From the NCBI GenBank assembly GCA_963699215.1, contig OY969422.1, positions 372,001-436,000 of the forward strand: DNA of 64,000 nt, given 5' to 3'. Under the pieces are notes generated by a model that had not been told where the DNA came from, did not search any database, and worked only from the letters and a program-made list of their open reading frames with translations. Within the stretch, counting starts at the first letter, position 1. Each line of letters opens with the position of its first letter. Source of the DNA: VRUE01 sp963699215. GTDB taxonomy: Bacteria; Actinomycetota; Thermoleophilia; Solirubrobacterales; 70-9. Both the position numbers and the translations under genes were made by a program. Below, in pieces: positions 56,620-64,000 of the stretch.

Positions 56620-56637
56620 AGTCAAGGTACCTTGACT
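56620..56637. promoter_or_regulatory. 18-base perfect palindrome upstream of the PLD-like gene
   Basis: AGTCAAGGTACCTTGACT reads the same on both strands. Its end supplies TTGACT on the minus strand, a good -35, followed 16 bases later by CATAGG near a -10 position, before the PLD-like start. A repressor bound here would block this promoter. Confidence 0.65.
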
Positions 56638-56669
56638 ACATCCCCGCCGAGCTGTTGGAAAGTGCGCTC

Positions 56670-57272
56670 TCAGTCGAGCGTGCGGCGGCCGGCGAAGGCG
56701 TTGCCGAGGGTGACCTCGTCGGCGTGCTCCAGATCGGCCCCAACCGGCAGTCCGCTGGCGAGGCGGGTAACGGTTACCCGGCCGCGCAGCTGCTCGGCGA
56801 TGTGGAGTGCGGTCGCCTCGCCGGTGGTGGTGGGGTTCGTGGCGAGGACGACCTCGCGCACCTCCCCCTCGTCGACTCGGCGCAGCAGCTCGGCGATCTT
56901 CAGGTCGCCCGCGTCGACGCCGTCGATCGGCGAGAGGGCGCCGCCGAGCACGTGGTAGAGGCCGCGGTACTCGTGGGTGCGCTCGATAGGGATCACGTCG
57001 GCGGGCTCCTCGACCACGCAGATCGTCGCCTGGTCGCGGTTGGAGTCGGAGCAGATCCGGCAGAGCGGGCCCTCGGAGAGGTTGAAGCAGCGCTCGCAGA
57101 GGCCGACCTTCTCCTTTACCTCGCGGATCGCGAGGGCTAGCGCCGCGGCCTCCTCGTCGGGGGCGCGGAGGATGTGGAAGGCGAGCCGCTGGGCGGTTCG
57201 CTGGCCGATCCCCGGCAGCCGCGAAAGCTCGGCGACCAGGCGGGAGAGCGGCGCCGGTCCCTCGGCGCTCAC
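56670..57272 (-). CDS. recR: Recombination protein RecR
   Basis: RecR loads RecA with RecO/RecF at gaps in DNA. The 200-residue protein has the HhH region (RLVAELSRLPGIGQRTAQRL), the zinc finger CERCFNLSEGPLCRICSD, the Toprim domain (ICVVEEPADVIPIERTHEYR, GLYHVLGGALSPIDGV) and the Walker-like end (LATNPTTTGEATALHIAEQL). GTG at 57272 is the start because it overlaps the ybaB stop (GTGA) and gives SAEGPAPLSRLV. The order dnaX-ybaB-recR is widely conserved in bacteria. Confidence 0.96.
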   Translation of the reverse strand: MSAEGPAPLSRLVAELSRLPGIGQRTAQRLAFHILRAPDEEAAALALAIREVKEKVGLCERCFNLSEGPLCRICSDSNRDQATICVVEEPADVIPIERTHEYRGLYHVLGGALSPIDGVDAGDLKIAELLRRVDEGEVREVVLATNPTTTGEATALHIAEQLRGRVTVTRLASGLPVGADLEHADEVTLGNAFAGRRTLD

Positions 57273-57610
57273 ATCCCCGGGAGGCCGCCCATGCCTCCCA
57301 TGCCACCGGTGATCCCGCCCATCTTCGAGCCGGCCAGGTCCTGGGCCGCGCGCAGCGCCTCGTTGACCGCGGCCTGGACCATGTCGGCAAGGATCTCGGC
57401 CTCCTCGGGGTCGATCGCCTCGGGGTCGATCGCGATCTCGCGCAGGGTCAGGTCGCCGCCCATCTTCACCTTGACCATGCCGCCGCCGGCACTGGCCTCG
57501 ACCACCTCGTCCTTGAGCTGCTCTTGCGCCTCCAGCATCTGCTGCTGCATCTGCTGCGCCTGTTTCATCAGCGCGTTCACGTCGAAGCCACCCGGACCGC
57601 CCCTTGCCAT
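57269..57610 (-). CDS. YbaB/EbfC nucleoid-associated protein
   Basis: The 113-residue protein begins ARGGPGGFDVNALMKQAQQM, continues with the helix QQQMLEAQEQLKDEVVEASA and the central GGGMVKVKMGGDLTLREIAI, then DPEEAEILADMVQAAVNEAL, all typical of the YbaB/EbfC family that binds DNA as a dimer. It ends in a Gly/Met-rich tail. It lies two bases after dnaX and overlaps recR. Confidence 0.95.
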   Translation of the reverse strand: MARGGPGGFDVNALMKQAQQMQQQMLEAQEQLKDEVVEASAGGGMVKVKMGGDLTLREIAIDPEAIDPEEAEILADMVQAAVNEALRAAQDLAGSKMGGITGGMGGMGGLPGM

Positions 57611-57612
57611 CG

Positions 57613-59475
57613 CTAACCGACCTCCTCCGCGTCGAATTCGCTCTTGATCTTCTCCACCAGTGCCTCGTGGTCGCCGCCATCCTCGCCGGCAGCGGCTGCG
57701 GGTGCCGCGTCCTCCTCGCCGTCCAGCACGGCGTAGGCGGGGCGCAGCTTCTCCCCCAGGACCGTCTCCAGCGCCGCCGCCATCTGCTCCCGCTTGTCGG
57801 GCGCCTCGGCCTTGCGCTTGTTGAAGGTGTGATCGGCCGGGAAGCCGATGGTGACACTCCGCTCCCTCGCGTCGAACCCGACCGGGCGGGCGCCCTCGAA
57901 GGTCGCGGCCAGCGCCGGGGCCGTTTGCAGCAGCTGGTCGAGCACCGCGGGCCAGACGCGGGTGATCTGGTCGATGTCCAACTGGCCCGCGGGTCCTGTC
58001 GGCGGGGATGGGGCGTCCGAGCTGTCGCTGGGTTGCTCGCCAGCTTCGTCTGCCTCGCTCGCTGACTCGGCGGGGCGAGCAACAGGACGCCGCGCCTGCT
58101 CGGACACCCCCTCCCCGCCACCACCCGCGGGAGAGTCGTCAGCCTTAGATGCCGAGGGCTCGGACGTGGCTTCGGAAGCTTGGGCACTCGGGGCGTCGGC
58201 GGGTGGCGCTTCTGCCGCGGGTGGCGGCGTAGGGGGGACCTCCCCCGAGGAAGCTTTAGCTACCGCAGGGGGGGGTGGGTCCCCTGCCGTGACAGGACCC
58301 GCGGCCGGGGAGGCCTCCGCCCCTCGCTCGAGCCTCTCGATGCGCCTCAGGAGTCCCTCGGTGCTGGGGTCCAGATCTGGGCGGGCTGCTTTCAGCAGGG
58401 CGATCTCGACTGCCATGCGCGCGTCGTCGCCCTCGCGGACGGCGGTCAGCGCGGTCGAGAGCTCGTCGATGGTTCGCACCAACGTCGCGGCGCCGATCGC
58501 CTGGGCTTGGGATGCCATGCGACCCTCGTCGGTCGCGGTGACTACGAAGGTGTTGGGCACCTCGCCAACCGTCTGGGTGACGAGCAGGTGGCGCAGGTGG
58601 GCGAGCAGGTCGCGGGCGAACTGGGCCGGGTCGCGACCCGAGCGCGCCATCTCCTCGACCCCGAGCAGGACCGCCTTCGGATCCTCGGCGACCACCGCGT
58701 CGACCGCGCCGAAGAGCAGCTCGGCGTCAGCCGCGCCGAGTAGCTGCAGCACGTCGTCGAGCCCCACCTGGGAGCCGCCGAAGGCGACGATCTGGTCGAG
58801 CGTGCCGAGCGCGTCGCGGAAGCTGCCCGAGGCGGAGCGGGCGATCGTCGCCACCGCGCCGTCCTCGACCTCGATCCCCTCCGCCGCGGCGACCCTCTGC
58901 AAAACCTCGGAGATCTGCTCCAGCGAGGGCCGCTGGAAGTCGAAGCGCTGGCAGCGGTCGGCGATCGTCGCCATCACCTTGTGCGACTCGGTCGTCGCCA
59001 GGACGAAGACCGTGTTCGGCGGCGGCTCCTCCAGCGTCTTCAGGAAGGCGTTCCAGGCCTCCTTGGTCAGCATGTGCGCCTCGTCGAGGATGTAGACCTT
59101 CCAGCGCCCGCCCGCCGGCGCGTAGGCGACCCGCTCGCGCAGGTCGCGGACGTCGTCCACCGAGCGATTGGAGGCGGCGTCCATCTCGATTACGTCGATC
59201 GAAGTGCCAGCGGCGATCGTCAGGCAAGACTCGCACTCCCCGCAGGGAGCGACGGTTGGCCCGCCCCGCTCGCAGTTGAGCGAGCGGGCGAGGATCTTCG
59301 CCATCGACGTCTTGCCGGTGCCGCGCGAGCCGACGAAGAGGTAGGCGTGGTGGACCTTGTCCCCCTCGACCGCGTTGCGCAGGGTGCGGACGACGTGCTG
59401 CTGGCCGACCACCTGGTCGAAGGAACCGGGGCGGTGACGGCGGTAGAGGGAGGTCGAGTCGCTGGGCGAGGGCAC
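57613..59475 (-). CDS. dnaX: DNA polymerase III subunit gamma/tau
   Basis: DnaX is the clamp-loader ATPase of the replicase. The 620-residue protein shows RRHRPGSFDQVVGQQHVVRT, Walker A VGSRGTGKTSMAKILARS, the zinc site CERGGPTVAPCGECESC, YILDEAHMLTKEAWNAFLKT and ATTESHKVMATIADRCQRF. Residues about 370-490 are a long Pro/Ala/Glu-rich linker, and a tau-like C-terminal domain follows (VWPAVLDQLLQTAPALAATF). No A-rich slippery site for a gamma frameshift is visible. Confidence 0.96.
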   Translation of the reverse strand: MPSPSDSTSLYRRHRPGSFDQVVGQQHVVRTLRNAVEGDKVHHAYLFVGSRGTGKTSMAKILARSLNCERGGPTVAPCGECESCLTIAAGTSIDVIEMDAASNRSVDDVRDLRERVAYAPAGGRWKVYILDEAHMLTKEAWNAFLKTLEEPPPNTVFVLATTESHKVMATIADRCQRFDFQRPSLEQISEVLQRVAAAEGIEVEDGAVATIARSASGSFRDALGTLDQIVAFGGSQVGLDDVLQLLGAADAELLFGAVDAVVAEDPKAVLLGVEEMARSGRDPAQFARDLLAHLRHLLVTQTVGEVPNTFVVTATDEGRMASQAQAIGAATLVRTIDELSTALTAVREGDDARMAVEIALLKAARPDLDPSTEGLLRRIERLERGAEASPAAGPVTAGDPPPPAVAKASSGEVPPTPPPAAEAPPADAPSAQASEATSEPSASKADDSPAGGGGEGVSEQARRPVARPAESASEADEAGEQPSDSSDAPSPPTGPAGQLDIDQITRVWPAVLDQLLQTAPALAATFEGARPVGFDARERSVTIGFPADHTFNKRKAEAPDKREQMAAALETVLGEKLRPAYAVLDGEEDAAPAAAAGEDGGDHEALVEKIKSEFDAEEVG

Positions 59476-59496
59476 CGCAGCCAGTGTATCTGCGCC

Positions 59497-59511
59497 TATA
59501 CCTTGCCCCGG
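59497..59511 (+). promoter_or_regulatory. Probable -10 of a leaderless glycosyltransferase gene
   Basis: TATACC at 59497-59502 ends nine bases before the GTG at 59512. The same word order (GCCTATA, then about ten bases, then GTG) is found ahead of sdhA. Confidence 0.4.
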
Positions 59512-61074
59512 GTGCGCCGCGAGTGGCTAACCCCTGCCGCCTGGGTCGCCGCCGTGGCGGCGCTGCTGCTGGCGATCTTCCCGCTCGGCTTCCCCAACTA
59601 CGACACGATCTACAGCCTCCTCTGGGGTCGCGAACTGGCGGAGGGCCTGAGCCCCGACCGGGGCGCAGCGCTGCCCCCCACCCCGCACCCGCTCGCCGAA
59701 CTGTTCGGCCTCGTGACGTCCCCCCTGGGCGGCGGGGCGGTCGACGTGACGATGGTCATCGCCTACGTCTCGCTGGGCCTGGTCGGCTACCTCGTCTACC
59801 GGCTCGGCTCGCTCTGGTTCGACCGGCCGATCGGCGCCGTCGCGGCGCTGATCGTCCTCACCCGCGCCCCCTATCTCTCCAACGGCCTGCGCGCCTACGT
59901 CGACCTCCCCTACATAGCCCTGGTCCTCGCCGCCCTCGTAATCGAGACCAAGCGCCCCCGAGCCGGCTGGCCGGTCCTGGCCCTGCTAGCCCTAGCCGGC
60001 CTCCTCCGCCCCGAGGCCTGGCTGTTCTCAATCGCTTATCTCGTTTACCTCGCCCTGGACCTTGGGCAGTCCGACCCCGATCGTGGCGGCGAGGGGGCAG
60101 AGAGGGTGTCTCTCGAACGGGCGGATACTCAAAAACGCGCCCTAATTAGGTCGCGTTTTGTCCGGGCGAGAGGCACCCTCTCTGTCCCACCTATCGGGCT
60201 TGTCGCCCTGGCAATTGCAGGCCCGGTGTTGTGGGCGATCTTCGACTGGATAACCGCCGGCAGCCCCACCTACTCGTTCACCGGCACCCGCGAGACCGTG
60301 GAAATGCTGGAACGACAGACCGGCCCGGTCGACCTCGTCCTCTACGGCCCGCGCCGCCTCGGCGAGGTGCTGCAGTGGCCGGGAATGGTCGGCGCCGCGG
60401 GCGGCTTCCTCATCGCCGCCGCGATCATCGTCGGCCGCCGCCGCGGATTGAAGCTTTGTCCCCCCTATGACGGGGGAAAGCTTGCGATCGGCCTAGCGGC
60501 GGTGGTCCTCGCGCTCGGCGCCTTCGCGATCCTCGCCTGTGCCGGCCTGGCGATCATCCCCCGCTACACGATGCTGGCCGCGGCGCTGCTTGCGATCTTC
60601 GCCGCGTTCGCCCTGCTCGGCTGGCGCGCACTCGAGCCCGGCGATCCCTGGCGCCGCCCCTGGCAGGCGTTCGCCGCGGTCACTGCCCTGATGTTCGTCG
60701 TCTGGGCGCCCAACCAGTACGACCTGCTCGCTCGCGTCGACACCGACCTGACCAACCAGAGCGAGATCGAGTCCGACCTCGGCGATCTCGCGGATTCGGA
60801 CGCCTTCGAGCCTCTCTGCCTGCCGATCTCGGTCCCCAACCACCGCGCCGTCCCCCGGCTCGCCTTCGACCTCGACCTGAGGCCGTCGAGCGTCGTCAGC
60901 TCATCCGAGCAGCGCCAGCCCCGCCGCGGCTATTTCCTCGACCCGGCGAGCCCCTTCGTCGTCCACAACTTCATCCTCGACCCCAACGACCCGGCCCGCT
61001 TCGCGACCGCCGTCCCCCCTGGCTTCCGCCGCGTCGCCGGCAACGAGTCCTGGCTCCTCTACCGGCGCTGCTGA
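59512..61074 (+). CDS. GT-C type membrane glycosyltransferase-like protein
   Basis: The 520-residue protein starts RREWLTPAAWVAAVAALLLA and has about ten hydrophobic segments, the pattern of polyprenol-phosphate-sugar mannosyltransferases. The first outer loop carries GFPNYDTIYSLLWGRELAEG, with the Asp where GT-C enzymes have their catalytic acid. Two stretches look foreign: residues about 194-227, made of a 100-base palindrome in frame, and residues about 314-324 (LKLCPPYDGGKL), made of a 33-base palindrome. Both fall in loops between membrane helices, so the protein may still work. It is divergent from dnaX with only 36 bases between starts. Confidence 0.85.
   Translation: MRREWLTPAAWVAAVAALLLAIFPLGFPNYDTIYSLLWGRELAEGLSPDRGAALPPTPHPLAELFGLVTSPLGGGAVDVTMVIAYVSLGLVGYLVYRLGSLWFDRPIGAVAALIVLTRAPYLSNGLRAYVDLPYIALVLAALVIETKRPRAGWPVLALLALAGLLRPEAWLFSIAYLVYLALDLGQSDPDRGGEGAERVSLERADTQKRALIRSRFVRARGTLSVPPIGLVALAIAGPVLWAIFDWITAGSPTYSFTGTRETVEMLERQTGPVDLVLYGPRRLGEVLQWPGMVGAAGGFLIAAAIIVGRRRGLKLCPPYDGGKLAIGLAAVVLALGAFAILACAGLAIIPRYTMLAAALLAIFAAFALLGWRALEPGDPWRRPWQAFAAVTALMFVVWAPNQYDLLARVDTDLTNQSEIESDLGDLADSDAFEPLCLPISVPNHRAVPRLAFDLDLRPSSVVSSSEQRQPRRGYFLDPASPFVVHNFILDPNDPARFATAVPPGFRRVAGNESWLLYRRC
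60092..60190. repeat. About 100-base imperfect palindrome inside a coding sequence
   Basis: The left part (GGGGGCAGAGAGGGTGTCTC…) and the complement of the right part (GGGACAGAGAGGGTGCCTC…) match closely, and the centre AAACGCG-CCTAATTAGG-CGCGTTTT is nearly perfect. It is in frame in the glycosyltransferase gene and adds about 33 charged residues between membrane helices, like palindromic elements that insert into genes in some bacteria. Confidence 0.75.
60451..60483. repeat. 33-base palindrome inside the same gene
   Basis: AAGCTTTGTCCCCC and CGGGGGAAAGCTT pair with a two-base bulge around ctatga. It is in frame, encodes LKLCPPYDGGKL, and interrupts a hydrophobic segment boundary. Confidence 0.7.
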
Positions 61075-61100
61075 CCTCCGCGATCCCTAGGCTTCCGCGC

Positions 61101-62453
61101 GTGATTCGCTCCCAGAAGGCGCTCCTCATCGTCGCGCTGCTCTGCGCGGCGCTGGCCCTGCCGGCCAGCGCCGGCGCCGACACTCGCCGCACCGCGGTCA
61201 TCACCTACTACGCATCTGACGAAGCTGGGCCGGAAGCGGGATTCAAAGAAAAGGTCGTCAACACGATGTTCGGCGCCCCCAGCCCGCCAAACGTCTACAC
61301 CGTGCAGGAATACTTCCTCACGCAGACCTTTGGCAAAGTCGACTTCAGCGGCGACGCGGGCGACGTCTTCGGCCCCTACCAGGTACCGACGCCAAAAGCG
61401 AACTGCCCGTGGCCCACGTGGAACAACCAGGCCGCCCAGCTCGCGGCCGGCGACGGCTTCAGCAACTCCAATTACGACCTCGTCGTCTACATCTACGAAA
61501 ACGAACCATTTGTGGCTTCGGGCTGTCCCGCAGCCGGAGTTGCCAGCGGCAGCTTCGCCTGGATCGACAGCCTCAGCGACTACACGATCGTGCACGAGCT
61601 CGGCCACGTCCTCGGATCGCCCCACGCCGCCGCCTATCGCTGCTCGGGCCCCGGTGGCGCCCCGGCCGTCTACAGCGACAACTGCCGCGAAGTGTTCCCG
61701 CCCGGAGACGAAGTCAGCGAGTACGGCGACCCGTTCGACCCGATGGGGTTCGGCCACGTCGGTCCCTTCCCGGCTGAGATGACGGCCTGGCGCAAGCTCG
61801 GCTTCGGCGCGATCCCGCCGAGCGACGCGCCGACGATCGCCTACTCGGGCACCTACACGATCGCCCCGCTCGAGCAGAGCACGGGCACACGGCTGCTGCG
61901 CATCGCCAACGGCGCCGGTGAGCTCTTCGATCTCGACTTCCGTCAGCCGATCGGCCCGTTCGACCAGGCCTACGGCGCCAGCAATCCCGCCGTGAACGGT
62001 GTCGCGATCCACGTCGACACGGCAAGCTTCGACCCCAACCGTCCCTCGCGCCTGCTCGACACCACACCCGAGACGCCGACCTTCGACGACGCCCCGCTCG
62101 CCGCCGGACGCCAGTTCCGCGACTTCCGCACCGGGATTACGGTCGAGACCCTGTCCACCGGGCCGAACGGCGCCACGGTGAAGATCGGCGGCCTCCCCGA
62201 CCCGCCGGTCGCGGCCCCAAGCCGCTGCAAAGTGCCGAACCTGAAGCGGAAGAAGGTCAAAGCCGCAAGAAAAGCGGTCCGCAAACGAGACTGCAGGATC
62301 CGCAAGGTCAAACGGCGGCACTCGCGGAAAGCGCCGAAAGGCAAAGTGATCTCGCAGAAGCCGAAAGCCGGCAAGATCCTCGCTGGCGGCGCCAAGGTGA
62401 CGCTCGTGGTCAGCTCCGGCCCGGCGCCGAAAGCCCACCCGAAGAAACGCTAG
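61101..62453 (+). CDS. Secreted metzincin-type metalloprotease with C-terminal PASTA-like domain
   Basis: The 450-residue protein has a signal peptide (KALLIVALLCAALALPASAG). The zinc motif HELGHVLGSPH (His165, Glu166, His169, His175) has the HExxHxxGxxH form of metzincins, and DPMGFGHVGPF about 50 residues later is a fitting Met-turn; overall it looks like the gametolysin/M11-related secreted proteases. The C-terminus (CKVPNLKRKKVKAARKAVRK … VISQKPKAGKILAGG … VTLVVSSG) matches one PASTA unit, the domain that binds peptidoglycan or cell-wall precursors in other proteins. It may therefore be a wall-bound protease. GTG 61101 is the start. It overlaps the convergent budA by four bases. Confidence 0.87.
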   Translation: MIRSQKALLIVALLCAALALPASAGADTRRTAVITYYASDEAGPEAGFKEKVVNTMFGAPSPPNVYTVQEYFLTQTFGKVDFSGDAGDVFGPYQVPTPKANCPWPTWNNQAAQLAAGDGFSNSNYDLVVYIYENEPFVASGCPAAGVASGSFAWIDSLSDYTIVHELGHVLGSPHAAAYRCSGPGGAPAVYSDNCREVFPPGDEVSEYGDPFDPMGFGHVGPFPAEMTAWRKLGFGAIPPSDAPTIAYSGTYTIAPLEQSTGTRLLRIANGAGELFDLDFRQPIGPFDQAYGASNPAVNGVAIHVDTASFDPNRPSRLLDTTPETPTFDDAPLAAGRQFRDFRTGITVETLSTGPNGATVKIGGLPDPPVAAPSRCKVPNLKRKKVKAARKAVRKRDCRIRKVKRRHSRKAPKGKVISQKPKAGKILAGGAKVTLVVSSGPAPKAHPKKR

Positions 62454-63232
62454 CCAGCGCGCTCGACCGTCTCGACCGCGGCGTGGGTCGCCGCGGCTAG
62501 GTCCGGATCGGCGAGGTCGACCTTGGGCGGCAGCTCGACGTGCAGCTCGCTCGACGGGTCGAGGCTGGCCCGCAGCCCGTTGGAGCGGGAGGCGAGGACA
62601 TGGCCGCCGCGCCTGCGGTCGGCCGAGATGAAGTGAAGGTGGTAGCCGGCAACCTCGATCCCCTCGGCGTAGTCGGGGAAGCGGAAGCCGAGCATCGTCC
62701 CCTCGACGTCGGTGAGCTCGAAGACGTTCTGCTCGAGGACGACCTCGGTCAGCGGCCGGTAGGGCGGGCTTTGGCGCGGAACCGAGCGGGCGCGGACCAG
62801 CTCGAAGCGGCCGTCGAGGCGGATCGCGCAGGAGGCTGCCTCAGCCGGAATCAGCTCGTCGAGCCGCGCCAGCAATCCCTCGTGATCGAGCGGCCCTTCG
62901 AGCTCGGTATCGATCGCGGGCTCGAAATCGGTCACCACCGCGAACGGCGTCAGCGCGGTCGGCTCGACCTCGGTGACAGCACCCTCGACGTCGGCCCGGA
63001 AGAAGCGCCCGTCGAGCGCGATCATCTCGCCGTCGAGGCCGTTCAGGGTGCCGAGCCCGAGGTCGCCGTGGTCGGCCAGCTCGGCGAAGCTGAGGTCCCC
63101 CTCGTAGGCCCCGTCGAGCAGGGCGCCGATGGTCGAGGCCTGGAAGAGGACGTGGTGCTCGCGCTCGGCGTGCAGTTCCTCCTCGCGCATCGTCTCCACG
63201 TGCAGGGCTTTGATCCAACGCTCGTCGAGCAC
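62450..63232 (-). CDS. budA: Alpha-acetolactate decarboxylase
   Basis: The enzyme decarboxylates acetolactate to acetoin, steering pyruvate overflow or branched-chain intermediates. The 260-residue protein has the family marks VLFQASTIGALLDGAYEGDL, LGLGTLNGLDGEMIALDGRF with FFRAD, VTDFEPAIDTELEGPLDHEG, and the zinc ligands in GYHLHFISADRRRGGHVL (His near 197, 199 and 210). No acetolactate synthase gene is beside it in the window. It lies downstream of the cut-off secreted-protein gene by 14 bases on the same strand. Confidence 0.94.
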   Translation of the reverse strand: MLDERWIKALHVETMREEELHAEREHHVLFQASTIGALLDGAYEGDLSFAELADHGDLGLGTLNGLDGEMIALDGRFFRADVEGAVTEVEPTALTPFAVVTDFEPAIDTELEGPLDHEGLLARLDELIPAEAASCAIRLDGRFELVRARSVPRQSPPYRPLTEVVLEQNVFELTDVEGTMLGFRFPDYAEGIEVAGYHLHFISADRRRGGHVLASRSNGLRASLDPSSELHVELPPKVDLADPDLAAATHAAVETVERAG

Positions 63233-63246
63233 CGTTCATCGCCCCC

Positions 63247-64000
63247 TCAGCGCGATCCGCGCACGCGCCAGCGGTAGCTGACGGCGGGGCCGCTGCGTCC
63301 GTTCCCGTCGATCGCCCGAACCGCGAAGCGGTGTGGACCCGGGCCCAGCCGCTCGTAGCGCGCGGGTGAGCTGCAGGCGTTGAGGAAACGATCGTCGAGG
63401 CGGCAGAGGAAGCGAGTCGCGGTGGCAGACCCACGGAACCAGAAGGCAGCCCGGCTCTTGTGAGTGCGCTTCTGGGGGCGATGGAAGATCGTGGTTCGCG
63501 GCAGTGGGGGGCGTGGCGGAATAGCGAGCTCAAAGGGGGGTGCGATGCCGATGCCTTCGACGGTTGCCACGTGCGGAGAGCCGGGGGCATTGTCGACGAT
63601 CCACAGCTGGGAGTCGAGGTAGCCGGCGAGCGTCGGCGAGAAAGCGAGCTCAGCACTGCAAGAACCCCCCGGGGGAATGACGCTGCCGGCCGCGCAGGTT
63701 CCTCCAATCAGCCCGAACTGATCGACGTCGGGAGATCCGTTGGCATGCCATCGCTTGACGATCGAGAGCGAGAAGATCGAGAGGTCGAGCTGCCCGTCGT
63801 TGCTGATCACGAAGGTCTTCCCCGGCGAGGGGGCCGCACCCACGTCTCGGGCGCCGAAGTCCAACGAACCGGGCGCGATCGAGACGGCGGGCCCAGCGCC
63901 GGTTCCGCTCAGCTGCACGCTCGCCGGCGCTACTGGGCCACCGATGTCGGCGACGGATAGACCGCCCTGCTGCGGTCCGGCTGTCTCCGGATCGAAGGTG
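63247..64000 (-). CDS. Protein with choice-of-anchor/ASPM-like Ig domain, 5' end cut by window edge
   Basis: The frame is open to the right edge, so the N-terminus is missing; about 250 residues are visible. It contains SIAPGSLDFGARDVGAAPSP and FVISNDGQLDLSIFSLSI with CAAGSVIPPGGSCSAELAFS, the pattern of the choice-of-anchor D (ASPM/HYDIN-like) Ig domain common in secreted bacterial proteins. After a Pro-rich bridge the C-terminal part (SATATRFLCRLDDRFLNACS, GPHRFAVRAIDGNGRSGPAV) is an Ig-like module that often ends such proteins in this order. A GTG at 63918 exists but lies inside protein-like sequence (DIGGPVAPASVQLSG), so it is unlikely to be the true start. Confidence 0.8.
   Translation of the reverse strand, partial: TFDPETAGPQQGGLSVADIGGPVAPASVQLSGTGAGPAVSIAPGSLDFGARDVGAAPSPGKTFVISNDGQLDLSIFSLSIVKRWHANGSPDVDQFGLIGGTCAAGSVIPPGGSCSAELAFSPTLAGYLDSQLWIVDNAPGSPHVATVEGIGIAPPFELAIPPRPPLPRTTIFHRPQKRTHKSRAAFWFRGSATATRFLCRLDDRFLNACSSPARYERLGPGPHRFAVRAIDGNGRSGPAVSYRWRVRGSR

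Noticed and set aside
57613..59475. Programmed frameshift site in dnaX making gamma
   Set aside because: No A-rich slippery sequence or clear stimulatory structure was found; the linker region is GC-rich.
59476..59511. SRP RNA or tRNA gene beside dnaX, as found in other genomes
   Set aside because: The gap is 36 bases and holds only a promoter-like stretch.

Overview
The window looks like a piece of chromosome from a very GC-rich actinobacterium. I infer class Thermoleophilia, probably order Solirubrobacterales. Reasons are the base composition, the dense use of stop/start overlaps (ATGA, GTGA, TGATG), several genes that start 7 to 10 bases after a TATA-like hexamer (probably leaderless), an actinobacterial type of succinate dehydrogenase with an HdrB-like subunit, and several large secreted beta-propeller proteins of a style I associate with that order. 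No rRNA, tRNA, CRISPR array or complete transposon was seen. Two genes run off the window edges.

Layout. 1-10.6 kb: a cut-off unknown gene, a TetR regulator, a membrane-anchored protein, a stress operon (hsp20, lon and a GT39-type glycosyltransferase), a Cys-rich mini-protein, then a lipid block (fatty-acid hydroxylase, PucR regulator, Delta9-type desaturase) and an AT-hook/winged-helix protein. 10.6-24.5 kb: central metabolism (mdh, icd, AidB-like acyl-CoA dehydrogenase, sdhA-sdhB-sdhE) with a site-2 protease, an M28 peptidase, an MFS exporter and a CPA2 antiporter. 24.5-30.9 kb: lysC-asd, a GAF/HD-GYP phosphodiesterase and a PadR-MMPL efflux operon. 30.9-38.0 kb: an eight-gene, fully overlapping operon that begins pstSCAB and continues into a lipoprotein, two zinc-ribbon proteins and a secreted/anchored protein; a stand-alone PhoB-type winged helix faces it. 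38.0-53.1 kb: ftsH coupled to two large beta-propeller proteins and a small secreted protein, a second phosphate-binding-like secreted protein, and two more secreted propeller proteins. 53.1-56.6 kb: a MerR/B12-like regulator, a degenerate GGDEF protein and a phospholipase D-like protein. 56.6-64 kb: recR-ybaB-dnaX, a membrane glycosyltransferase, a secreted metzincin with a C-terminal PASTA-like domain, acetolactate decarboxylase and a cut-off secreted protein.

How the genes work together: mdh, icd and sdhABE supply TCA-cycle steps; lysC and asd start the aspartate family of amino acids; hsp20, lon and ftsH handle protein quality control; pstSCAB imports phosphate, with accessory genes that replace the usual phoU/phoR neighbours.

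Points most worth a second look: (1) a near-identical 33-base direct repeat flanks the MFS gene, and its right copy encodes a leftover C-terminus of the HdrB-like subunit, which suggests insertion of the MFS gene at the end of sdhE; the MFS gene has no ATG, GTG or TTG start and seems to use CTG overlapping the upstream stop. (2) A 119-base MITE-like element with 23-base terminal inverted repeats ends in TA and sits between two divergent protease genes, supplying part of their -10 boxes. (3) A palindrome of about 100 bases lies in frame inside a membrane glycosyltransferase gene. (4) Five single-base frame disruptions hit lon (two), the GT39 gene, a propeller gene and the PstS-like gene; four of them share a CG context, which points to sequence error rather than gene death. 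(5) The extended pst operon and the ftsH-propeller operon have unexplained partners.
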